Source: Anaerotignum propionicum (GTDB lineage: Bacteria; Bacillota; Clostridia; Lachnospirales; Anaerotignaceae). From it: a stretch of DNA of 64,000 bases. The notes beneath the pieces were generated by a model, which had not been told where the DNA came from, did no database searches, and worked only from the letters and a program-made list of their open reading frames with translations. The position numbers were made by a program, and so were the translations under genes. The DNA is taken from assembly GCF_024461735.1 (NCBI RefSeq), contig NZ_JANGAD010000001.1, forward strand, positions 310,001 to 374,000, read 5' to 3'. Shown here piece by piece: positions 1 through 9,500 of the stretch (within the stretch, counting starts at the first letter, position 1; the number at the start of each line of letters is the position of its first letter).

Positions 1-1048
1 TATTCTGAAGAATTTTTTTCTCATTCTCATATTGAAAGGAGACATTTTCCAAAAGAATATCAAGGCCTTCAATTGTTTCAGTACCCTTTTGAGAAATGGG
101 TGTGTCTAAAACTGTAAAAATTTTGTCTGCCGCTGCCATCCCATTCATTGCAATATGAAAGAAAGAGCCCAAAAGTCTGAGGGGGATAAAGAATTCTGCG
201 GATAGCAAAATGATTGCCATTGTTTGAAATAACCCAATTTTATCATGGGAAAATTCTAAAACAGCAAGAAGAATTCCCATTGAAGCACCACCATAGGCAA
301 CCAAATCCATAACGGAGATTGAGTTTAGTTGCATGGCGAGAACTTTCATTGTGATTTTACGAAAAGTTTCTGCATTCCCATTCATTTCTTTTTGTTTCAT
401 CTCGTCTGCCTGATAGATTTTCAGAGTAGTCATTCCCTGTAAGTTTTCCAAAAAAGAATCTCCCAAGTCAGTGTATGCAGTCCAATATTTGCTTAATAAT
501 TTTTTTGCAAACTTTTGAACAGCAATAATCGAAAGAGGAATAAAAGGGACACATAGAAGCAGAACAACAGATGCTTTGAAACAGATGGTGGAGAGAACAA
601 AAAACAATGTAATTGGAGCAATCAAGCTATAAAAAAGTTGAGGCAAATATTGTGAAAAATAAATCTCAAGCTGATTTACCCCTTCGGTACTAATTTGCAC
701 AACCTCGGCTGTAGATATTTTATCCTTATAGCTGGTGCCAATTTGTGTAAGCTTTGTATATATCTTTTCTCTCAAAAGGCGTTTCACATTTTTTGAAGAT
801 TGAAAGGCTGTTTTTGATGAGAATAAGTTGGCTAAAAAACGAAGAATACCAAAAAGTATTATTATACCACCTGTTTTCTGCGCCAAGGACATATCGATAG
901 TTCTATTTTGATAGGTTGAATCTATTAAAACGCAAATGGAAAGCATGATGAAAATATTGCAAATCAGACTAAACCATTGTAAAAGAACTGTTGCCACAAT
1001 ATATTTTTTTATATTTGGGGCAAGTTCCAAAAGACGCTTGTGAAACAT
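1..1048 (-). CDS. CydD-like ABC exporter, permease-ATPase half (partial)
   Basis: Reading from the ATG at 1046-1048 leftward gives about 349 residues before the window ends, so the protein is cut near the start of its nucleotide-binding domain. It begins MFHKRLLELAPNIKKY and has several hydrophobic helices, then the linker leading to an ENVSFQYE strand that opens an ABC ATPase domain. This layout matches the fused permease-ATPase exporters of the CydD/CydC type; CydDC moves thiols and affects heme-protein assembly in other bacteria. A GGAGGG ribosome site lies at 1056-1061. It is divergent from the DtxR-NEAT regulator and next to a heme import locus, so a role in heme or thiol homeostasis is a reasonable inference, not shown by sequence. 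A general multidrug or peptide exporter is the alternative; a partner gene would lie left of the window. Confidence 0.8.
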   Translation of the reverse strand, partial: MFHKRLLELAPNIKKYIVATVLLQWFSLICNIFIMLSICVLIDSTYQNRTIDMSLAQKTGGIIILFGILRFLANLFSSKTAFQSSKNVKRLLREKIYTKLTQIGTSYKDKISTAEVVQISTEGVNQLEIYFSQYLPQLFYSLIAPITLFFVLSTICFKASVVLLLCVPFIPLSIIAVQKFAKKLLSKYWTAYTDLGDSFLENLQGMTTLKIYQADEMKQKEMNGNAETFRKITMKVLAMQLNSISVMDLVAYGGASMGILLAVLEFSHDKIGLFQTMAIILLSAEFFIPLRLLGSFFHIAMNGMAAADKIFTVLDTPISQKGTETIEGLDILLENVSFQYENEKKILQN

Positions 1049-1129
1049 AAAAAAGCCCTCCTAAATAAAAAGTGATACGCTAGTTTGTGCGTACTTCTTA
1101 AAATTTAAACGGGCGAGGTTTATGGCAAG

Positions 1130-1158
1130 ACTATAGCATATTCATAGTTTGATGTCAA
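1130..1158 (-). promoter_or_regulatory. Promoter of the CydD-like exporter
   Basis: On the minus strand TTGACA (1153-1158) is followed after exactly 17 bases by TATAGT (1130-1135). It is a near-consensus vegetative promoter about 80 bases upstream of the exporter start. It stands back to back with the regulator promoter: the two -35 boxes are only 32 bases apart, so one bound protein could affect both. Confidence 0.75.
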
Positions 1159-1190
1159 TTTAAAAAAGAGAGACTTTGCTTCGAGAGGTG

Positions 1191-1219
1191 TTGACAAAAG
1201 AAACAAGGAGTGTTATTTT
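1191..1219 (+). promoter_or_regulatory. Promoter of the DtxR-NEAT regulator, with a GTTAGT half-site
   Basis: TTGACA (1191-1196), 17-base spacer, TATTTT (1214-1219). Fourteen bases further on, GTTAGT (1233-1238) repeats one arm of the dyad seen downstream of the next promoter (2389-2404), at a similar distance from the -10 box. The second arm is not well kept here. This is consistent with weak autoregulation, which is inferred. Confidence 0.6.
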
Positions 1220-1363
1220 CAAAGCATAAATAGTTAGTATAAGAAAACTGGGAGAAAAAGAACAGTCTTGAAAGTTTGTAATTGATTAATATTAGAAATT
1301 TTCAGGTTTAGAAATTGCCAAATGAAGGTGTAATAAAATAACAAAAAAGAGAGGAGATTGAGA

Positions 1364-2230
1364 ATGAAAGAAAGAACGGTTTTAGATGGTTTTACAGAAG
1401 CCCAACTGAAGTATATTTTAATCATAAGTGCACTGCAGGATTCCTATGCCACGCTGACTGGCATTGCGGAAAATTTGGGTGTGAAAAAACCCAGTGCTTG
1501 TCGGATGATTTATCAACTAAAAGATATGGGTGTACTAAAAACAGATGAAAGCAACCGATTTAAGAGAGTTTTTTTAACGGAGTTTGGAAATAGTATTGCT
1601 GCAATGCTGGAGCATCAGCAATATATGATGTACAGACTGTTAACCCAGCAATTGGGAACAGATTCGGAGACAGCTCAGCGTCAGGTAGAGAAGCTTCTTG
1701 GGAAGCTAGAGCCAGAAGTGGTGTCTCTTTTGGAGGTTAAATTTAATGGGCTTTGTGAAGAGGATGGTTTTCGTGAAGAGATTTATGACGCAAAGCAATG
1801 GGAGAGTCCAGGTGATGGCAGTTATTTCATTCCATTTACAATTTTAAAGGCTGATAGCGACATGATATCCATGGGTAATAAAGGATTTGAACATCCTTGT
1901 ATTTTGGTGTTTAATAACGAAAAACAAGAGGTAGTATTAAAATCAAGGGATATTTTTTATAAATCTATTTTAGGAAAATGCCTTTATGGAAAATTAAGCT
2001 CTATGAAGTTTAAAAATAGGAAGACAGATACATACCAATCTGTGGAGTGTACCCATTCTGTATACAGATTACCGTTAAGTGAAATGAAATGTAAATATGA
2101 TTCACAAGGAAAAATCATAACCGGTGTAATCAGAATTATGGCAAGAGCAACTGTGGGCGTTTTTCATATGGCGGAAGCAGAAGCGGATTTAGTGCTTGAC
2201 TTAACAGCTGTTGAAATAAACAGTAGATAA
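1364..2230 (+). CDS. DtxR-family regulator fused to a NEAT-like heme-binding domain
   Basis: The start is ATG 1364, eight bases after GAGAGGAG (an in-frame TTG at 1358 is less well placed); the product is 288 residues. Residues about 12-75 form a winged helix like DtxR/MntR (LTGIAENLGVKKPSACRMI recognition region, LTEFG wing end). Residues 78-125 resemble the DtxR dimerisation helices (HQQYMMYRLL, then a Glu-rich helix). Where DtxR proteins carry an SH3/FeoA domain, residues 152-285 instead look like a NEAT domain: YFIPFTILKADSD, then SMGN (169-172) and a C-terminal strand pair with FHMA (267-270). The same SMGN signature is in the NEAT-like repeats of the surface protein at 3554. I infer a cytoplasmic heme- or iron-responsive repressor for this island. 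DtxR metal ligands were not verified, so it may sense heme instead of metal. Confidence 0.8.
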   Translation: MKERTVLDGFTEAQLKYILIISALQDSYATLTGIAENLGVKKPSACRMIYQLKDMGVLKTDESNRFKRVFLTEFGNSIAAMLEHQQYMMYRLLTQQLGTDSETAQRQVEKLLGKLEPEVVSLLEVKFNGLCEEDGFREEIYDAKQWESPGDGSYFIPFTILKADSDMISMGNKGFEHPCILVFNNEKQEVVLKSRDIFYKSILGKCLYGKLSSMKFKNRKTDTYQSVECTHSVYRLPLSEMKCKYDSQGKIITGVIRIMARATVGVFHMAEAEADLVLDLTAVEINSR

Positions 2231-2349
2231 AAACATAGTGGTTGGTGGTAATGTGCCATCTATTATATTATTATAGTATTGTTTTACGAGTTAGAGGTTC
2301 ATACATAGAAAGACCGGTAAAATTTATAGGGAAAAATTAGAAAATAGGT

Positions 2350-2378
2350 TTGACAACAATCTTTTGGTATGATATAGT
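2350..2378 (+). promoter_or_regulatory. Strong promoter upstream of the heme surface genes
   Basis: TTGACA (2350-2355), 17-base spacer, TATAGT (2373-2378): close to the consensus for the vegetative sigma factor. Transcription would begin near 2385, immediately before the dyad at 2389-2404, and run into the hairpin at 2506. Confidence 0.75.
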
Positions 2379-2384
2379 TTATCT

Positions 2385-2545
2385 ATAAGTTAGTCAAAAC
2401 TAACAAATTGGAAATATCATACTTACAATTTTGTAAATTGATGAAAAACGGGCGAGGTATTACATCAATTATAACATTGTTGCTGCCATAAAAAACGTAA
2501 ATTTTCAAGGAATGACCTTTGTGTCGTTCCTTGTACTATTTTTAC
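2385..2545 (+). ncRNA. Candidate small RNA or attenuated leader
   Basis: From the predicted start near 2385 to the T-rich stretch after 2533 the transcript would be about 155 bases. It would end in a hairpin whose 11-base arms (2506-2516 and 2523-2533) pair fully, including one G-T pair, followed by TACTATTTTT. An outer CGTAAA/TTTACG pairing extends the stem. A second stem is formed by ATTGATG and CATCAAT. A 16-codon frame at ATG 2441 ends in ITLLLP but has no ribosome site. It matches no RNA family I can name. It could be an independent sRNA or a leader that controls read-through to the gene at 2900. Confidence 0.4.
2389..2404 (+). promoter_or_regulatory. Candidate operator, dyad GTTAGT-N4-ACTAAC
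   Basis: A perfect inverted repeat of 6-base arms with a 4-base spacer, GTTAGTCAAAACTAAC, sits 11 bases after the -10 box, where a bound repressor would block the start of transcription. TTAG/CTAA half-sites are typical of DtxR/IdeR-type operators, and the DtxR-NEAT regulator is encoded just upstream. Binding is inferred. Confidence 0.55.
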
Positions 2546-2899
2546 GGGAAATTAGCCTAGTCTAATGCTTGGCAGCCTAGGAAAATATAAAGGTAGGTAT
2601 GATAAACTTACGAATGCAGTGTCAGCAGATTTTATATGATACATAGAAGTTAGCTTAAGATAACAATCGGAGTTGTGTACAAAAATTAAGCTGGAAAATG
2701 TTTATAATGGCCGAGGTGAACACTGATGAAACAATTCAAGTACTTCGGTTTGATTATAAAAATAGAATATAAAAGGAGGTATTAAAGAAAAAACGGAAAG
2801 AATCGCAACATAATAGAGCAACAAAGCAAAAACCGGTTTTCGCCGAAAAGTGGGCAGTCAAGATAACTTAATATTTACTTATAAAAGGGAGGAATTGTT

Positions 2900-3394
2900 A
2901 TGAGAAATTTATTAAAGAAAATTACAGGTTTGGGTATGGCAACAATGATGGCTTTGAGCATGGGAGTGGTAGCGTTTGCCCAAGAGGCACCCGGGTATGT
3001 GACATTCTTCAAAAGTGGCAGCAGCACTGCAGTTTCAATGACACAAAAAGCCATCGCTGACTATTCCAGCAAGGTTCAGGTGGGCGATAACTATGTTTAC
3101 ACCATTAATCTTCAAACCTTTGAAATGACAAAAATGGGGGTATCGGGCGAGGGTTATATGACAGGTATTGCATTAGGTTCCGCAGCTAAGAATGCAGGTA
3201 TTACTGCCTCGGTAACCAATGGTGGTGATAAGTTAATTGTATCTGTTCCAACAAATCTTGTAATCAACGGTAATTCTGCCAAATATGATGCAAAGATAGA
3301 AGCGGAGGTCGAACTATTATGGGGAATTAAGTTTGATATGCCTTCTTCAGTAAATCTAGCTATTACAGACTCACAGTTGACATATTCTGAATAA
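2900..3394 (+). CDS. Small secreted protein of the heme island, unknown fold
   Basis: 164 residues with a clear signal peptide (MRNLLKK, hydrophobic core, cleavage after VAFA near residue 27) and an AAGGGAGG ribosome site. The mature part has no Cys, no anchor motif and no transmembrane segment. It alternates strands such as YVYTINLQTFEM and KLIVSVPTNLVI, with several Met residues (KMGVSGEGYM). I do not recognise the family. The size, beta-rich look and position between the regulator and the NEAT surface protein suggest a secreted heme carrier (hemophore) or a partner of the SLH proteins, by inference only. It has its own terminator, so it may be made in larger amounts than the long downstream genes. 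Confidence 0.75.
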   Translation: MRNLLKKITGLGMATMMALSMGVVAFAQEAPGYVTFFKSGSSTAVSMTQKAIADYSSKVQVGDNYVYTINLQTFEMTKMGVSGEGYMTGIALGSAAKNAGITASVTNGGDKLIVSVPTNLVINGNSAKYDAKIEAEVELLWGIKFDMPSSVNLAITDSQLTYSE

Positions 3395-3425
3395 CCAATA
3401 CATCCTTTTCACTAAATTATTTTAA

Positions 3426-3463
3426 GAGCCGAAGGCTTAGCGGCTTTTGGCTCCATTTTTTAT
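3426..3463 (+). terminator. Intrinsic terminator after the small secreted protein
   Basis: A 28-base hairpin with 12-base arms (3426-3437 and 3442-3453, including three G-T pairs) and a four-base loop is followed by CATTTTTTATT. It separates the small secreted gene from the giant SLH gene. Confidence 0.8.
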
Positions 3464-3553
3464 TGTATATTGAAATACTTCAAGCAAGGTTTTCTAAGGA
3501 ACTTATTGTTAAAGAAGTTATTGAGAAACTCAATATAGGGGGAGTGAACCAAA

Positions 3554-6500
3554 TTGAAATATAAAAAGTATTTGACAATGTTTTTGGCGGGTACATTGGT
3601 GGTTTCATCATCGCCGTCGAAAATTTTTGCAGATTCATACGAACAGCAGGTTGAACAGCAGGAGGGTTCTGGGCAAACAGATATTGACAAAACAGTAGTA
3701 GAAGAAGCAGATAAAGGGGAACCCCAGATTGAAGCAGAATCAGAGGGCGTAGAGACAGGTAATGCAGTCCGAGAGGAAATAGAAACGGGGGATACAAAAA
3801 CAAATGAAGCAGAAACAAGCGATAAAGAAGCAAGCAATACAGAAAGAGGTAATTCACAAATAGTCGAGAAAGAAACGGGAGAAATAGAGTCGGGAAAAAC
3901 AGAAACAGGCAGCACAGAGAATGAGGAAACAGGAAAAGGGGAAACAGAAACAGCAGAAGGTACGGAAAATACGGAGGAATCCGAAAATATAAAAGAGGGC
4001 GAGGAAGCCCCCATACAGGAAGTAAGTGTGCTTGAAGCTAGCTTGGTATCCAGTACTGTTATTGTAGAGGCACCTGCTATTACAACCCATGATAGCTATG
4101 ATATCAGTCAGACCTACTATGCAAACAATGCAACAGTAAGTGTTGATATAGCAGTACCCGATGATACCCAGGTATATTATACAATAGATGGTACAGATCC
4201 AGCAGACAGTGGATCAAGACAGCTTTATAGTGGGGTATTTAATGTGACTGCATCGGGCACAGATGCAGAAGTACTGACAATAAAAGCTGTTGCTACGCAG
4301 GAGGTAACAGGAGAAGAGAACACAACAACCCAATATTCAGAATTGATTTCAAAGGAGATATGCTTTATTGCAGCAGTTGATGTGTCGAAGCCTGTGATTA
4401 AAGCATATGACAGCAGCGGAGATTCTCAGGATAGTTATTCTTATTTATCACCAGTAACGGTTGAGATTGCTGCACCTTTTAATACAGAGGTATTGTTTAC
4501 AACAGATGGCACTGACCCTATTCAAAGTGACACAAAACAGCTTTATAAAGGTTCGTTTACAGTATCACTTCCTATGGCACAATACACGTCGGGAGGAACA
4601 ACAGAAATAAAGGCGGTGGTAAGAACAGGGGTTGAGTGTGGCAATGGAGAAATGATCTATGTATATTCTGATTTAGTGAGTAGTTCCATTGTATTTCGAG
4701 CTGCGGCAACATTAAAGAACCCGACAATAAAAGCTACGCAGAAAGTAAGCGGTACGGTTACAACAACATCATCACTGCAGAAGAGTATATCTAATATAGC
4801 TAACAATGAAACGGTTGTGATTGAAATTACCCATCCAAACGATGCCTCAAGTAGAATATTGTATACCTTAGACGATACCGATCCAAGGGAGAGTGAAACA
4901 GCATTAGTTTATACGGATAAATTTTCAATAACTGCCAGCGGTCTAGCAGCTGAGGCCGTGGTGGTTAGAGTCACGGTTGAGATAATGGACGGTACACAAA
5001 AAACATATACATCTCCCAGAAAACTTACTCTGAATTTTTTGCAGGAAGATATTGCTGCACCTGAGCTTTCTTTCACCCCATTGGAAAATGGTGAATCAAA
5101 ATATAAGAATATGACAGAGGTTACTGCCAATATTACAAATTATGATTCAAAGTTGAGATATGTTTATACCCTTGATGGAATAGACCCGACCTTGGAGGGC
5201 AGCGCTTATGATAGTAGCACAGGAATTATGGGTATTAAAGCTCCATCCCAGGCCGGAGGTAAGGTAACCATTAAGGTTGCAGCTGTGAAGGATGATAAAT
5301 ATTTATCTTCTATAACCACTAAGGAAATATATTTTAAACCAAATGAAGATTTGATACTAACGCAAGGGAATTATATAGCTGATTTTGTAATAAAATGCAA
5401 TGATGGAAACAATGCATGGTTGAAGGATTACATAGACACCAAGGATGTTGAGATTAATGTAGATAGTGACGGTAAAATGAGCCTTACAATACGTTTTGTT
5501 GAGAAAACTACCGATACTGAAGCAGTTGAAGCTTACAAGTTCAAATCTGCAAAAATGGTGAGTCATGAAGGTGATGAAACAGACCTTGTTTTTGAAGAAC
5601 CATTGGAGACAAAGTCTTATATGTATAGTTCAAACAGCACCTATATTATAAAAACAGTATCGCTGCCTATGGAGTCCCTTTCCGCTGATGTTCCAGTGCA
5701 ATTTCAAAATAACAGCGGTGTGTGGGTAGATTTTGTGTTCACCCTAAATTCACAGCCAAAGCCGGTTTCAATAAAAGCAATAGACAATTCGGTTCTCAGC
5801 TATTCATTAAAAACAGATAGCAAGGCATTCTGTTATGATGGATATAGACAAAGCAAATCCAAAATTGACATTTATTTTCAAAACAAAGGTTATTCAGCAA
5901 CAAGACCTATGGTTTATTATTTTACAGCAGATGATACAGAGGAAATAGGTTTTGAATCCAGATCAACGAATTTACCAGTTGTAAATTCTTTAACGGTTGC
6001 TACAAATTATGAAGGAGCGGCTGAAGATGCATATGAAATATTTACCAAAAATGTTGCACCACATATCCTGAATATAAGAGTGAAAGGTTATGTTGAAGGT
6101 TTAGGGTGGACAGATGAAATTTCTATTCCTTTAAAATTTAATGCAAGGGCTTTGTCAAGTGAAATTGTAGATGCCAATGGAACGGGCACAAAGATGACCA
6201 CAACCGGAACGTTTCGTGATGGGAAAAGTGACTTAGGATATACCATTCCATATGATACAGTTTTTAAAGTGGATACCGAAGTGGATAAAACTAAAACAGA
6301 GATTTATTCTAACTTGATTTCGCAGGTAAATTCGGAACATGGTAGTAGCAAAAAAAAGGTACTAAATATTACTTTGGCAACACCTAGCGGTGGGCAAGTG
6401 AAGGTTTTGGATGCTTATGGAGAATTTAAGGAGTCTTTTATTAGTATTCCACAAACCGAAGGGTTCCCTGTGGAAGCGGTTTCGGTATATCACATCAATA

Positions 6501-9500
6501 AAGCCGGAACGGAGGCCATATTACTTCCTCTATATGCTGGAAGTAATGAAATAGGCTATGGGATGTATAGAATAACAAATGAATATCCTGATGGGGTTTA
6601 TGTGTTGGTTGCAGGAGAGAATGCTGACATGCCCGCTCTGGCAAACGGATATTATTATGCAAATGCAAGACTAAAGGACGGCAATAATAAGTTTGAAGCC
6701 AATGAATATGAGGATATGATAGACAACAAGTACCAGCAGGGATATGCAATGCTGGATATCAGAACTTATTCAAAATATTTGTATCTTCCCCTTGCAAACA
6801 AAAATGGGGAGTATGTAAAAGATTTTTATTACTATGATTATACAAAGAATGAATATGTGAAAGCGGCGGCTGAGGAAACCTATACAGTAAATGGTGAAAA
6901 ATATGTAAAACTAGCTAAAATACCCATAACTACAAAAAAGGCTTACTTAAATGTGTATTTTACAACCTCGGCAGGAAAAAACCAGTACGGAATCATAGAA
7001 ATGGATTACAGCAGTGTTACCTCGGCAACAGGGATACCTACGCAAGCGCCGAAAATGACAACTGCAACAGGAGCCACCACTTATGTGAATGATGGTAAGG
7101 CCGTTGTGTCCTTAGCCACTGCATCTGAAAATGCAAAAATTTACTATACCTGTACCAGTGGAAATACAGGGATAGATCCTGATACAACAAAGGCAAGCCA
7201 AATTTATAAGAATACCTTTGAATTATCCACAGAAAACAAAGAAGGAGAGATATTTACCATTCGTGCAGTTACGGTGAAAAGTGGATATATCACCTCAGAC
7301 ATTATGGAATTTAAGATATCTTTTCACAAAGAGGGGATGGCTGCAATAACCGCAGAAAAACCGATTATTTTTGCAAAATACAAAAGTGGGGATACAGCTG
7401 CAAATGGCATCTACACTGTGAACATATCAAGTGCAACTGATGGAACATCGGTTTATTATACTACGGATGGTTCTATGCCTTCGGAACAAAATGGTGCATT
7501 ATATACAACAAGCTTTGAGGTGCCCGCCATTACCAATGGTGCGCCCACAGTCATTCAGGCAATTGCTGTGGGTGCTAATGTCAATGCTTCTGAGATTGCA
7601 AAGAAAACCATTGAGTTTTCATCAAATTGGTGGGATAACATGGAGCCAGGTTATAGCTACGCAGTGCAGATTAAGATGTTGAACTTTGCCAATAATAGCC
7701 TTCTATCTATGGGAAATGGAGCATTGACGGGTAAGGCGGTCTTAAAAGTGGATGCAGAGGGAAATCACTTTTTAACAGTGCCTTTTCAGGGCATTAATAT
7801 GGGTGCCGGTTTAGGTTACTTGATTGATATGTGGTACTTTGAGAATGAAGAAGCAACGGCAGAAGATAAATGGAAAGAAACGAAGATTCAAGGTAACTAT
7901 ACATATTCCGTTTCAGGCAAGATTGCAACGGTAACCATACCTTTATTTAACAATCATTCCAAGGTATCCGTTGGTATTGAATCGGATTTTCAGGCTATGG
8001 GTAAGCAAAGGGCTACTTTATCCTTGGATTATTCCAAGGTTATTGAAGCTGTTACAGGCGATGTTGTGGTGGTGGAAAAACAAGTTGAGTCACCTATCAT
8101 TGACGGAGTCTTAAGCGCAAAAGGCGATGCTATGACAATTACAATTTCTTTGCCATCAGCCAGTGAAGTGCAGGATGCTGACATTTACTATATTGTTAGT
8201 GGAGAAGATGATGCTGTTGTTGATAAGATAACAAAAAATAAGTATTCAGGGGCATTTACAATTAGCAAATCTGAGGCGGCTGCTTTTGGCGGGATAGATG
8301 ATACAGTAAATGTACTTGCAGTGGCCGTAAAGAACGGATACATAGATTCTCTTATAAATGTAAAAAAGTTCACTTTTAATACATCAGCTATAGATCCTAC
8401 CAAGCCGATTGAGGGGGAGGTTGATGTTACAAAGGATGGAAAATATTGGGTATATGTAAGCCTTTACAAAGCCAATGATAATGAGCTTTCCATGGGCAAT
8501 GTAGCATTTGAGAATAATTCAAAGGCTCTTATTGTAACAAGTGGCGGAAAGTCAGTGATTCAGATGGGTTCAAATCCTGTAAAGATTCCTCCCTATTATT
8601 CCGCTCTACAAGAGTTTCAGTTTAAAAATGCTGGAGGAACATATCAGCTTGCTACGGCATTGGACACAAAGGAGATTAAAACCACTTATAACGGAGTTGA
8701 CTATTCCTTTGATTATTTGAAAAAATTTGAATTTACTTTACCAAGTGTTACAGATAGTTTTATTGATGTAAAGGTGAAGGTACCCTATACCATCATGGAT
8801 TCTGCAGTGGGGGATAATGCAATTCCTGCAAGACTGAAAATTGATTGGAGCGGTATTACTGCTGCCAAGGATTCTGATGAGCTTCGTGCCAGCGATTCTG
8901 TGGCGGAAAGTACAATTGCCATTAAGAGTAATCCCATTGATGCAACTGACCCTAAAACGGGAATTCGTCTTGTGGCTCCGGCTGATGTTTTAATGGAGGG
9001 CACAACGCTTGCCGTTGCAGAAATTAAGACGGGAGCTCAGTTTAAACTGGTACAGAAGGCCATGGGGGATGAATTTACCAAGTTTACTGCATTTAGTATC
9101 TTTGCAATGCTGGATGAAAAAGAAACAACACCATTAGGAAATGTAAAAATATTTATTCCCATCCCTGAGGGCTTTGATGAACAAAGGGTTGCTTTATACA
9201 GAGTGAATGAGGATGGAACAAAGACTCTGGTTCGTGGAACTGTGAATCATGGTGGATTAATTCCAGCGGCAAGTGGAGGGGAACCAATTTATTTTGAATT
9301 TGAGACTGACAAACTTGGCTTATTTGTGATAGTTGAAACGGATGAGGTTTTAAATGTTCCTGTTGTTGCTGAAGTGTTTGAAGAAAAAGAGTTGTTTGAT
9401 GACATTTCTGGGCACTGGGCTAAGGAATACATTAAAAAAGCTGTTGGAATGGGAATTTTCCATGGGATTAGCGACTCAAGCTTTGAACCAAATGCAAAAA

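Larger units (their letters stand above)
2231..2899 (+). other. Long leader/intergenic region of the heme island
   Basis: There is no convincing gene in these 670 bases. They hold a strong promoter (2350-2378), a dyad (2389-2404), an ATTGATG/CATCAAT stem around 2437-2469 and a terminator-like hairpin (2506-2533). A 21-codon reading frame begins at ATG 2707 but has no ribosome site. An AGGAGG at 2775-2780 has no start codon after it. The last bases carry the GGGAGG site for the secreted protein at 2900. Confidence 0.5.

Noticed and set aside
1107..2458. The 13-base string AAACGGGCGAGGT occurs at 1107-1119 and 2446-2458, both in non-coding DNA beside heme-island promoters.
   Set aside because: In 64 kb several exact 13-base repeats are expected by chance under a uniform-base estimate. 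The flanking bases do not agree and the sites lie at different distances from their promoters.
2707..2772. A 21-codon frame starting ATGGCCGAGGTG in the leader before 2900.
   Set aside because: No ribosome-binding site and no repeat of the pattern elsewhere; too short to support.
3460..4014. Long minus-strand open frame rich in Ser, Val and Pro opposite the giant SLH gene.
   Set aside because: It is the mirror of the Glu/Thr-rich repeat coding on the plus strand and has no ribosome site or recognisable domain.
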